64,000 nucleotides of DNA from Pseudomonas hydrolytica (lineage in GTDB: Bacteria; Pseudomonadota; Gammaproteobacteria; Pseudomonadales; Pseudomonadaceae): positions 4,595,001 to 4,659,000 of the forward strand of contig NZ_CP099397.1 of NCBI RefSeq assembly GCF_021495345.1. Direction: 5' to 3'. The translations under genes and the position numbers were made by a program. Below the pieces are notes generated by a model. It was not told where the DNA came from. It ran no database searches and saw nothing but the letters and a program-made list of their open reading frames with translations. Positions within the stretch are counted from its first letter, which is position 1; each line of letters begins with the position of its first letter. Of the stretch, positions 52,056 through 59,148 are shown in pieces.

Positions 52056-52823
52056 ATGAGCATCAAAGCCATGAACTGGGCATGGGAGCAGCCGCTCCCG
52101 CCTGTGCCGAAGCTAGTCCTCATGGCGCTCGCTGATAACGCAGATGATCACGGCTACTGCTGGCCGAAGATGAAGACGATTGCAGCGAAGTGCAGTACTT
52201 CGGAGCGCACCGTCCAACGCACTATCAAAACCCTGCTGACTGCCGGTCTGCTTAGGAAGGACGCTCGATTCGATGCCAGCGGCCGGCAGGTTTCCAACGG
52301 CTACACACTCGCTTTGACCTACCCCGACAAATTGTCACCCCCGGCTGGTGACATCGCCAGGGAGGGTGACACCACTGTCACCCCCGGGGTGACACAGCTA
52401 TGTCAGGGGGAGGGTGACATAGCTATGTCACCCCTAGAACCACCATATGAACCCTCATATGAATCATCAGTACGCCGCACGGCAAAACTGACGCGGCTTG
52501 GTGCATCGGAGAGTCAACAGGTCGCCCTGTTGATCAGCTCCGCTCCTGCTGATCAACAGGAAGCGATCACCTCCCAACTGTTGAGCGCCCTGGCCAAGGG
52601 AACCATCCGTACTTCCCCATCACGCTGGTTGAACGCTGTCATTCGACGGACAGCGAGCCACATGCATCCACAGAATGCGCCAGGGCTGTCTGAAGCGGAC
52701 TATGTGAAACGTCTGGTTCAAGGCGGAATATCGCATGAGGACGCTCAGCGCATTGCCCAAAAGACCTTTAGTCGCCATGTAATGGCAGCACCACGAATCG
52801 CATACGCTCCCTTCGATCATTAA
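52056..52823 (+). CDS. Replication initiator-like helix-turn-helix protein (phage O type)
   Basis: 255 residues. The N-terminal domain is the DnaD/O-like winged helix common in phage replication genes: KLVLMALADNADDHGYCWPK and STSERTVQRTIKTLLTAGLL. Residues 90-127 are encoded by a cluster of GGGTGACA/TGTCACCC repeats, giving a Gly-Asp/Val-Thr-Pro-rich linker, as in lambdoid O genes where the origin lies inside the gene. The C-terminal part is helical. Start at 52056; the frame is open upstream to 51735 but overlaps the small DNA-binding gene. No helicase loader follows, so host proteins would be recruited. Confidence 0.75.
   Translation: MSIKAMNWAWEQPLPPVPKLVLMALADNADDHGYCWPKMKTIAAKCSTSERTVQRTIKTLLTAGLLRKDARFDASGRQVSNGYTLALTYPDKLSPPAGDIAREGDTTVTPGVTQLCQGEGDIAMSPLEPPYEPSYESSVRRTAKLTRLGASESQQVALLISSAPADQQEAITSQLLSALAKGTIRTSPSRWLNAVIRRTASHMHPQNAPGLSEADYVKRLVQGGISHEDAQRIAQKTFSRHVMAAPRIAYAPFDH
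52333..52433. repeat. Iteron-like GGGTGACA/TGTCACCC array (candidate replication origin)
   Basis: Seven copies of GGTGACA or its complement TGTCACC in about 100 bases, at 52333, 52347, 52364, 52376, 52387, 52412 and 52426, plus a degenerate TGTCAGGG at 52401. The last two form a perfect 22-base palindrome (52412-52433). The array is inside the replication-type gene, so it resembles a lambda-type origin. Confidence 0.65.
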
Positions 52824-53074
52824 GCAGATACCCAAGACACCCTCCGATGCTAGCCATAGCTAACTGGTGAAGGGCGTTCAGCTCTTATCTTGCTTTTACT
52901 GATATTGAACGGGAGAATGGCCAACCAGCGAGAAATATTGCACTCAATAAACTAACCATAAGAGCAATAGCACCAGGCGCAAGCCAATGACCAATTCTGA
53001 CTTTACTATGAATCTATAACTTTCAACCTCGGCACGCCACAACACCCATATGAACACATAAGGAAATACCCAGC
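52824..53074. other. AT-rich gap before the NMNAT-like gene
   Basis: 251 bases, clearly more AT-rich than the core genome. It presumably holds the promoter of the next operon; I see no gene, terminator or convincing -35/-10 pair. Confidence 0.4.
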
Positions 53075-54415
53075 ATGCCACGCAGGATTCCCGATAAAAT
53101 AATCGCACTACTTGTTCTCCTAGCAGCAATTACCATTGCTGCCTATGTTTTTTTTAGCATCTCAGACCCAGTATCCTACTTCATTTCGGCATCATTCTTT
53201 TTCATTGGCATTGTAGTATCATATAGCATTGCATCAACAGCAGGATTTGATGCGGCACTTATGCACTTCAAAGAGGTCATAATTGGATCAACAAATATCG
53301 GGCTAACTTCAATTAAAAAACTATCCGAAACCCCACCCGAAGAACTTTCAAAAAGAACAAAGAGTAGCTTTAAATTTCTTGGCATAGCTGGCGAGAAATT
53401 TCTTAGAGAAACACTAGAGAAAGTCGATTTTTTTAGAAGAAACAAGAATCCAGATCTCGTTAAGATAATGCTAATGGATCCATTTAGCGATGATCTTGAG
53501 CGCCTAAGCAGCAACAAAAAACTTCAAACTGAATACAGAAATAAAATTATCGCCACGATAGCGACCCTAGCCAAACTAAGAGAGGACGGCTATCACTTCG
53601 AGGTCAGGCTGTATCCTAAAAAGCCACCACTAAGACTGCTTATAATAGATGACTGTGTTACGGCACTATCAGTATATGAAGCAGACTCATCCGGCTGGAA
53701 GAATGCGCAGCTCATTTTTGATGGAAAAAACAACGACGACTCCCTCGCCCCCTATTTTGTTGAAACATTTGACGATCTCTGGGAGCGTGGAATAAATATA
53801 AACCTAGACCAAAGAAGCAAAGCTTTGTCTCCTTACTTGAACGGCGCAAAGTCAAACAATAGAGACAAGATTGGAATGGTTCACGGAAGGTTTCAACCAT
53901 TCCACCATGAGCATTTCGAGTATATTCTGCATGGAGTTGCGAATTCTGAGACATGCCTTATCGGCATTACTCAACCAAACATAAATTGTGTTAGCGAATG
54001 CGAGATACTTCCTCATCGTGGTACACCCGAAGGCAACCCGTTCACCTTTGAAGACAGAAAGAGGATGATAGCGCTGTCACTAGAGCGATGGGGAGTTCCG
54101 CCTGAGAGGTATCAGATTATTCCTTTTGAGATTGACAATCCAGAAGTAGCGATCCCCCACCTTAAGCAAGATCACACTGCAGATATAGTTCACTATATAC
54201 GCTTGTTTAGTAATTGGGAGCTGTACAAAAAAGAACTTCTTGAGCAGGCCGGCATGAAGGTCATAGCCTTTCAGCCTCTTCACAGTGACTTCATGATGAA
54301 AAACGTCACCGGGACTCTTGTTAGAGAGCTAGTGTCATCCAAAAGAAATTGGAAAGATTTTGTCCCATTCGGGACCAAGCAAGTCATCAACGCGGCGATG
54401 AAGCGAGGGGCATGA
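53075..54415 (+). CDS. Membrane-anchored NMNAT-like nucleotidyltransferase
   Basis: 446 residues, AT-rich codons unlike the core genes. Two N-terminal transmembrane helices (about 9-28 and 34-54), a middle domain of about 95-240 that I cannot assign (strands KIMLMDPF, RLLIIDD, NAQLIFDG and helical SFKFLGIAGEKFLRETLE), and a C-terminal nucleotidyltransferase domain from about 266. The latter has HGRFQPFHHEHFEYI, a NadM-like HxGH-type motif in which Gly is replaced by Glu (H277-H-E-H280), and VTGTLVRELV near 411-420, matching the SGTxIR motif of NMN adenylyltransferases. Substrate could be NMN or another nucleotide or phosphate ester. One base separates its stop from the next start, so the two are coupled. 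Confidence 0.8.
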   Translation: MPRRIPDKIIALLVLLAAITIAAYVFFSISDPVSYFISASFFFIGIVVSYSIASTAGFDAALMHFKEVIIGSTNIGLTSIKKLSETPPEELSKRTKSSFKFLGIAGEKFLRETLEKVDFFRRNKNPDLVKIMLMDPFSDDLERLSSNKKLQTEYRNKIIATIATLAKLREDGYHFEVRLYPKKPPLRLLIIDDCVTALSVYEADSSGWKNAQLIFDGKNNDDSLAPYFVETFDDLWERGININLDQRSKALSPYLNGAKSNNRDKIGMVHGRFQPFHHEHFEYILHGVANSETCLIGITQPNINCVSECEILPHRGTPEGNPFTFEDRKRMIALSLERWGVPPERYQIIPFEIDNPEVAIPHLKQDHTADIVHYIRLFSNWELYKKELLEQAGMKVIAFQPLHSDFMMKNVTGTLVRELVSSKRNWKDFVPFGTKQVINAAMKRGA

Positions 54416-54416
54416 C

Positions 54417-55013
54417 ATGTTTCTTTCGGATATTGAAATTAGAAAAGCCATTCAGAATGGTGATTTTTCTATTTCACACAATACCATCCCTGATATAAGA
54501 TCCGCCTCCATTTGCCTGCACCTGTCAGAAAACATAATAATACCCTCTTACACATCTCACGAGGTAGATATTCGCAGGCCGGAGACGTACCCGACTTGTA
54601 TTGCCGAGCGCATCACCCCATCTAATGGACACCTCCTTTTACCCGGCGACTTCATACTCGGCTCTACCCTTGAAGGAATTGCTTTTTCGAATTCTTTAGC
54701 AGGCCATATTTCCAACATATCAGGCCTGGCCAGACTAGGTCTAAATACAATCTTATCAACCTATGTATCACCCGGCTTCGGAGCGGGGCTTGCCAGACCC
54801 ATTACCCTTGAGATTCATAATTCATCAATTGCGCCAATTAGAATATTTCCAGGAATGCGCATTTGTCATTTACTATTAGTTAAACTTAGCAGCACAGCAC
54901 ATAGTGGTTACGACCATAGCAACCCTGGAAAGTATCTGACCAACGCACCCCAGGGCTCTGAATTCCATAAGGACACGGGCTTATTTAGCGCTGAAGCGCC
55001 GTGCAACAAATAA
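54417..55013 (+). CDS. dCTP deaminase-like protein with altered active site
   Basis: 198 residues of the dCTP deaminase/dUTPase trimer fold: FLSDIEIRKAIQNGDFSIS at the start, LLLPGDFILGSTLEGIAF, SGLARLGLNTILSTYVSPGF, and PITLEIHNSSIAPIRIFPGM. Aligned by eye to E. coli Dcd, catalytic Ser111, Arg115 and Glu138 correspond to S102, R106 and E132, but Arg110 of GRSS is Ile101 here (NISG). It may therefore bind nucleotides without normal deamination. Coupled to the NMNAT-like gene. dCTP deaminases are known antiphage effectors, so a defence role is possible but unproven. Confidence 0.8.
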   Translation: MFLSDIEIRKAIQNGDFSISHNTIPDIRSASICLHLSENIIIPSYTSHEVDIRRPETYPTCIAERITPSNGHLLLPGDFILGSTLEGIAFSNSLAGHISNISGLARLGLNTILSTYVSPGFGAGLARPITLEIHNSSIAPIRIFPGMRICHLLLVKLSSTAHSGYDHSNPGKYLTNAPQGSEFHKDTGLFSAEAPCNK

Positions 55014-55226
55014 TGCAAACACTAACCCCATCATAAAACATAACGATCTGCTGAAGGCTGGAGTCAGTCTATGGCGGCCGACAGCTTCTGGTAGATATCT
55101 TCAGGCCGCCTCCCTAAGCATTTCTCGAAGCGGAGGGCGCTGAAGAGCTTTGAAAATCTTTCTTGCTGGCTTCAGCTCCGACCAAGCCTCCTCCTACGCG
55201 ATCATTCCCTCCTACGCCCCAGTATG
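55014..55226. other. Non-coding gap after the dCTP-deaminase-like gene
   Basis: 213 bases without a supported gene. A short direct repeat CCTCCTACGC occurs twice (about 55190-55218). No clear terminator for the preceding operon. Confidence 0.35.
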
Positions 55227-55255
55227 TTGCCATTCGTAAACCCTCGGGCTAGAGT
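55227..55255 (+). promoter_or_regulatory. Promoter of the C4-like RNA
   Basis: TTGCCA (55227-55232), 17-base spacer, TAGAGT (55250-55255); predicted start at about 55262, the first base of the first RNA stem. Confidence 0.6.
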
Positions 55256-55261
55256 GCGCCC

Positions 55262-55370
55262 GTCGTGGTAAGTCCCACGACCGGGTGTGACAACCCGATT
55301 CGTTCGAGGCGCGGTAGCGCCATAGTTTAAGCACCAGCATACGATTGCTTGGTTGCTTAACTTCTATGGC
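55262..55370 (+). ncRNA. Structured RNA resembling phage C4 antisense/immunity RNA
   Basis: Successive stems: GTCGTGG/CCACGAC (55262-55281), GGGT/ACCC (55283-55296), GGCGC/GCGCC (55308-55321), and a long interrupted stem GCCATAG-TTAAGCA with TGCTTAA-CTATGGC (55319-55370). The second loop, GGGTGTGACAACC, is nearly complementary to GGTTTGTCACCCC at 55417-55429, upstream of the next gene. P1/P7/P4-type C4 RNAs work this way, pairing with a downstream leader to stop expression. Identification is by layout and my recollection of the family, not by a covariance search. Confidence 0.5.
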
Positions 55371-55583
55371 GGGCCGTGTGGGGCAGGCTTTTGCCTGGCC
55401 GGTTCCCTCGGACGCCGGTTTGTCACCCCCGCACGGTCCGCCACCCATATCCGAGTGACAACGGCGGGTGACGGCTCCTTAATCGTCTGAGGAGCACAAG
55501 GAAAATGCGCTACCCCTTTTTTACCCGAGAGCTCCGCCTTGGGCTTCTGGTCTTGCTGTCCACCTCAAACTTGGAGGTGCGCC

Positions 55584-55853
55584 ATGGCTGAGTTCGAATC
55601 CTGCGTTGTACCTTTTCCACTACAGCGAAGCCCGCTGCATGAGTCCGAACGCTCTCCCCTACCCGCTGAAGCTGCAGCTGAACTACGTGGCGTCATGCTA
55701 AGCAATCTGCTGGATCAGTTAGCCGAACCCGATGGGTTGCAGCCAGATGATCTGCGCGTGCGGATCGCTGCTTACTCAGCTCTGGATCTGCTCGATGAGA
55801 TGGTCGTGCTCTATCGTCGCGCCCTATCCGAGGCGCGAGGGGGTGCGAGATGA
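55584..55853 (+). CDS. Small hypothetical protein downstream of the C4-like RNA
   Basis: 89 residues. The start at 55584 has an excellent GGAGG 8 bases upstream; the frame runs 15 codons further up without one. C-terminal half is helical and acidic (LSNLLDQLAEPDG, DLLDEMVVLYRRALSE). No recognised domain. It overlaps the next gene by 4 bases. Its position after a C4-like leader suggests RNA-controlled expression. Confidence 0.65.
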   Translation: MAEFESCVVPFPLQRSPLHESERSPLPAEAAAELRGVMLSNLLDQLAEPDGLQPDDLRVRIAAYSALDLLDEMVVLYRRALSEARGGAR

Positions 55854-56146
55854 GCAAAGGTGTAATGACCTGCCTGCCACCTTACGACGGCCACCCAGGG
55901 GTAGAGATCACCTGGGCTGCGGACTGCAGCGAAGCATTTAATCAAGGAGTGATGCTGGCCCAGACCTGGCTCGACAACGCTCGTACCGGTTGGCTCTGGG
56001 CAGTCATGATCGCCGAGCGCGACTTACTGCCATGTGCAATAGAACGGAGAGCCTTCGAAGTGGGTTTTCTCAGTCGGATCCAGCAACGCATATGCTCACA
56101 AGGACTCTGCGGCCACTCGGACCACACACTCACCCTAGCGCTATAA
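55850..56146 (+). CDS. Small hypothetical protein, possibly QslA-like
   Basis: 98 residues overlapping the preceding gene by 4 bases (ATGA). WAADCSEAFNQGVMLAQTWLDNARTGW-type helical sequence resembles from memory small Pseudomonas proteins labelled LasR antiactivator QslA-like, but the match is uncertain. No catalytic motif, signal peptide or membrane segment. Followed by a perfect 10-base inverted repeat. Confidence 0.6.
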   Translation: MSKGVMTCLPPYDGHPGVEITWAADCSEAFNQGVMLAQTWLDNARTGWLWAVMIAERDLLPCAIERRAFEVGFLSRIQQRICSQGLCGHSDHTLTLAL

Positions 56147-56157
56147 AGCAGATGTTC

Positions 56158-56180
56158 GTGAGCCGGCCTAGCCGGCTCAC
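56158..56180. repeat. Perfect palindrome GTGAGCCGGC-CTA-GCCGGCTCAC
   Basis: Ten-base arms with a 3-base centre, 11 bases after the small-gene pair. No T-run follows. It shares the GTGAGCCG core with the repeats upstream of the Fic remnant (58322-58384). Could be a terminator hairpin or an operator. Confidence 0.6.
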
Positions 56181-56254
56181 GCTAAATATGACATACGAGC
56201 CAACATAGGCTTTCACACCTCCAGCTCTGATGACCCACCCAAGCTACTGGAATT

Positions 56255-56270
56255 TTCAGAACCTTCTGAA
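56255..56270. promoter_or_regulatory. Inverted repeat upstream of the pyocin gene
   Basis: TTCAGAA-CC-TTCTGAA, perfect 7-base arms, 77 bases before the preferred pyocin start. Candidate operator; it does not match a LexA box or an obvious PrtN P-box. Confidence 0.4.
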
Positions 56271-56347
56271 GCTAATACGTAGGCACGGTGCCCAAGCTTG
56301 AAGGTAAGATGCCGGCGCTTATGCCATACCAATTCGAGGGATCGAGA

Positions 56348-57613
56348 ATGAGCGGCTATGTGCCCAACAACAGAGACGAGCGGCCTGCGCCAAAAGCTGA
56401 GCCCTATAACGGCGACTTCGACCGACAACCAGCCCGCACTCTAGTAATGGACGTGCAGCCAGAAGCGCCGCGCCAAGAGCTTCAGCAGGCAGGCTGTGTA
56501 TTTGCCAAATCCTGCAATTTGCCTGACGGCGTTATCGACCATCGGCAACCCGGCAACTTCATCCCTCTGGAGTCGTTGAAAACCTACGGCGAGTGGGCAG
56601 TGCTGGCTACCGGGAGCGCCATTGCCGCAACCGGGACACAGTTGCAGTTAGTGGGTGGTTCTTCATCGGGCACGGCCTTGGCCTCGCGCCTGGGTGGCAG
56701 TATCGCATTAGGTCTGGCAGAGGGTGCTGCAACGGCTGGCGTAATCGCTGGTACTGCGTTGGGCAGCATTGCCATGCTTTTGCCCAACAATAGCCTGTCC
56801 CCAGACAGCGCCTACTACACCAGGGAACAATACGCAGCGCTCAATATGGGGCGGACCCGAGCGCGATTGAACATCAAGCACCTTCCCGACGGTTCGGTCG
56901 ACGTCTATGGTTTTTATACCGGCGGCAAAGCCAGCTGGGAGAATGTTCCGGTCATTGCAGCTCTTCCGCGCGGTGATCAGTTCGTCGCCGATTTAGGCCA
57001 AGGTATCGAACTCATCTGGACGCCCGCTGCCGATCCGAACGAAGTGCTGGATATTCCGGCGCTAGAAGGGGCACCTGCGCTGCCAGCCGTGTGGGTGTAT
57101 CCACCGACCGACAAGTCTGATCACATTCTGGTTAACCCCGTACATCCGCCTGACTACCAGGATGCAATCATCTGGTTCCCCAGCACCGATATTCAGCCGA
57201 TCTACATCGCGCTGAGCCTTCGTGACGAACCAGGTGTAGTGACAGGGCAAGGGAAGGACGTAACGGGCATTTGGTTGGCGGATGCAGGCAGGGAGCTGGG
57301 AGCTCCGATTCCCTCGCAAATTGCCGACCAGTTACGAGGGAGGCGGTTCAACAGCTTCGATGACTTTAGGCGGGCATTTTGGACTGCCGTCGGTGGTGAT
57401 CCGTTTTTGAGCGGGCAGTTTAACGAGCGAAATGCGAAGGACATGGCAAAAGGCTTTTCCCCAGTTGCGCCTTCCTCTGAACATGCGGGAAAAAGACGCG
57501 CCTATGAGCTCCATCACATTGAAGCAATATCCGAGGGTGGCGCCGTGTACGATGTTGAAAACTTAGGCGTTACGACGCCAAAACATCATATTGAGCTTCA
57601 TAAAAAGGGTTAA
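56348..57613 (+). CDS. Compact S-type pyocin-domain toxin with HNH DNase
   Basis: 421 residues from the preferred start MSGYVPNNRDERP (GAGGGATCGAGA upstream); in-frame GTG 56288 or ATG 56309 are alternatives. A short N-terminal region with a Cys pair (CVFAKSC) is followed by an alanine/glycine-rich hydrophobic helix segment (about 88-150), a pyocin_S domain (about 160-310) and a colicin E-type DNase: GKDVTGIWLADAGRELGAPI, FNSFDDFRRAFW, and the HNH residues YELHHIEAIS, VENLG and HHIELHKKG. It degrades DNA of competitors. It is shorter than typical S pyocins and lacks an evident receptor-binding/TonB region, so delivery is unclear. Immunity gene follows immediately. Confidence 0.9.
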   Translation: MSGYVPNNRDERPAPKAEPYNGDFDRQPARTLVMDVQPEAPRQELQQAGCVFAKSCNLPDGVIDHRQPGNFIPLESLKTYGEWAVLATGSAIAATGTQLQLVGGSSSGTALASRLGGSIALGLAEGAATAGVIAGTALGSIAMLLPNNSLSPDSAYYTREQYAALNMGRTRARLNIKHLPDGSVDVYGFYTGGKASWENVPVIAALPRGDQFVADLGQGIELIWTPAADPNEVLDIPALEGAPALPAVWVYPPTDKSDHILVNPVHPPDYQDAIIWFPSTDIQPIYIALSLRDEPGVVTGQGKDVTGIWLADAGRELGAPIPSQIADQLRGRRFNSFDDFRRAFWTAVGGDPFLSGQFNERNAKDMAKGFSPVAPSSEHAGKRRAYELHHIEAISEGGAVYDVENLGVTTPKHHIELHKKG

Positions 57614-57617
57614 TCAA

Positions 57618-57872
57618 ATGGACTTGAAAAGCAATTTTTCCGATTACACGCAAGATGAGTTTCTAGAGTTGATTCGAGCGATTGAGAGTGCAGCGACAGA
57701 AAGTGAACGTGACAGACTACTAGAGCACTTTGTCACCGTTGCAGAGCACCCGGCGGGGTCCGATCTGCTCTACTACCCTGAGCCTGGTGCAGATGACAGC
57801 CCCGAAGGCATTCTGCAAACAGTCAAAACTTGGCGCATCGCTAACGGACTACCTGGCTTCAAAATAGCCTAG
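57618..57872 (+). CDS. Colicin E9/pyocin-type immunity protein
   Basis: 84 residues of the Im2/Im9/pyocin immunity family: MDLKSNFSDYTQDEFLELI, EHPAGSDLLYYPEPGADDSPEGI and VKTWRIANGLPGFK. The conserved SDLLYYP helix III motif contacts the DNase. Start at 57618 matches family N termini; the frame extends 9 codons into the toxin gene. Four bases separate it from the toxin stop, so stoichiometric co-expression is likely. Acidic, as needed to cover the basic DNase. Confidence 0.95.
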   Translation: MDLKSNFSDYTQDEFLELIRAIESAATESERDRLLEHFVTVAEHPAGSDLLYYPEPGADDSPEGILQTVKTWRIANGLPGFKIA

Positions 57873-57923
57873 CCCCTTAATCATCGTATGAGCACAAAGT
57901 GATCAGCTACTGGTACCCATCCC

Positions 57924-57951
57924 GTCATGCCGCCAAAAATGGCGGCATGAC
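57924..57951. terminator. Perfect hairpin after the immunity gene
   Basis: GTCATGCCGCC (57924-57934) and GGCGGCATGAC (57941-57951), 6-base AAAAAT loop; no T-run, so either a weak terminator or an mRNA-stabilising hairpin. Confidence 0.5.
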
Positions 57952-58073
57952 GTATGCGGTCGAGTAGCGCTGACCTACCCTCGCCCCCCGCGACCTAAAC
58001 GCCTACTTCCGCCACCTAGTTACTCAACCCAGTAGTTCAGAATGTGCGGATAAGGCGAAGGGCAAGATAAAAG

Positions 58074-58325
58074 GTGGCGGCACTCCGTTCGCCTGAAAAA
58101 CAGTCTGCACGGGGGTTGGAGACGGCACCCAAGGCATGCATAGGCGTGCCGTGCACAGCGCAAACACCTATCAGCGCTGGCTTTGGCGCGTGCCTAGTAC
58201 TCCTCATTGCGATCAGATTGGAACAGTCGGAACGAAGTACTGAAGCGCCTTCAAGAATTGAACCAGGAGCACTGATTAGGTATGCCACCCAAGCCAGACC
58301 AGCCCGGTTGAAGATGGGACAGTGA
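58074..58325 (+). CDS. Possible small ORF of unknown function
   Basis: 83-codon GTG-initiated frame (MAALRSPEKQSARGLETAPK...). Its composition resembles short frames often found in Pseudomonas islands near C4-like RNAs and Fic genes, but codon use is not convincing and no ribosome binding site is clear. The rest of the 57873-58399 gap holds only the hairpin and the repeat array described separately. Confidence 0.25.
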   Translation: MAALRSPEKQSARGLETAPKACIGVPCTAQTPISAGFGACLVLLIAIRLEQSERSTEAPSRIEPGALIRYATQARPARLKMGQ

Positions 58326-58384
58326 GCCGAATAGCCGGCATTATCGGCTCACCAAATGAGCCGAATAGGCTCGCTAATCGGCTC
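58324..58384. repeat. Alternating GAGCCGAAT / ATCGGCTC repeat array before the Fic remnant
   Basis: Four half-sites in alternating orientation: GAGCCGAAT (58324-58332), ATTATCGGCTC (58340-58350), GAGCCGAAT (58358-58366) and ATCGGCTC (58377-58384), ending 16 bases before the Fic start codon. Looks like two operator palindromes. Confidence 0.6.
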
Positions 58385-58399
58385 GTAGATGCCCACCTT

Positions 58400-59112
58400 A
58401 TGAATGACCCGCTCTGGATCTGGCAACAGTCCGACTGGCCACACTTCAGTTGGCAAGCCAAAAACGCTTGCACCGCTGCTGCGCGCTTACGGTCCGGCTC
58501 AAGGACGTTTGTCAGTAATGCTCAGCGCTGTGGGGAGTGAGGCCGAATGCAGATCAGCCGAAGCGGTGCCAGACTTGATCCCTTTCTGCGAGCTGGCATC
58601 GTCCTTTTTTGGTTCGTTACTCTGCCCTTTCGATGACGGTAACCGTCGCCTGACGCGCGTCATTACCGGGCTTGGATTGGCCCAGAGGAGACAGCAGGCC
58701 GTTCTCTTATATGCCATGACCGCTACCATCCTCGACGACCGAGCCGGCTACCACCGAATCCTCGAAGCCATCCAGAAAGGCACCCTAGATATCTCCGCCT
58801 GGCTGCAATGGTTTCTCGCGACGCTGCTCAATAGTCTGGACAGGCCCTTGAGCGAGTAGATCGGCGACTGGTGAGGCGTGCTTCCGGCAGGGACTCGCAG
58901 TCCGAACGCTATCGGCGGAGTAAATCAAAGCACTCAACCGCCTGCTCGATGGTAACGACCCCAGTTTCAAGAACAGTATCAGCGCGGCCCAGTACCAAGC
59001 CGTCACCACGGACTCTAAAGCCACAGCTCCGCACCATCGGAGTAACGTTGTTGAGAAGGGCTGTTTGGGCCGATTACCAATTGGAGACCGGGCAGCAAGA
59101 CTAATCTTTTAG
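58400..59112 (+). pseudogene. Degraded Fic/DUF4172 AMP-transferase gene
   Basis: Pieces of one Fic protein lie in different frames. MNDPLWIWQQSDWPHFSWQ (from 58400) is the DUF4172 N terminus; after a frameshift near 58460 comes LAPLLRAYGPAQGRLS; then an internal deletion of roughly 130 residues relative to intact relatives; then the Fic core CPFDDGNRRLTRVITGLGLAQ, where the catalytic HPFxDGNGR is damaged (His to Cys, Gly to Arg); then GTLDISAWLQWFL and a stop at 58859; finally a C-terminal winged helix in another frame (ALNRLLDGNDPSFKNS to a stop at 59112). Clearly non-functional as an AMPylase. Confidence 0.85.
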
Positions 59113-59148
59113 CATGCTATTCAATACAGTAATCGGACAGAATAGGCT

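Noticed and set aside
52333..52433. CRISPR-like array
   Set aside because: The repeats are 7-8 bases, in both orientations, with irregular 4-12 base gaps; this is an iteron pattern, and no cas genes are present.
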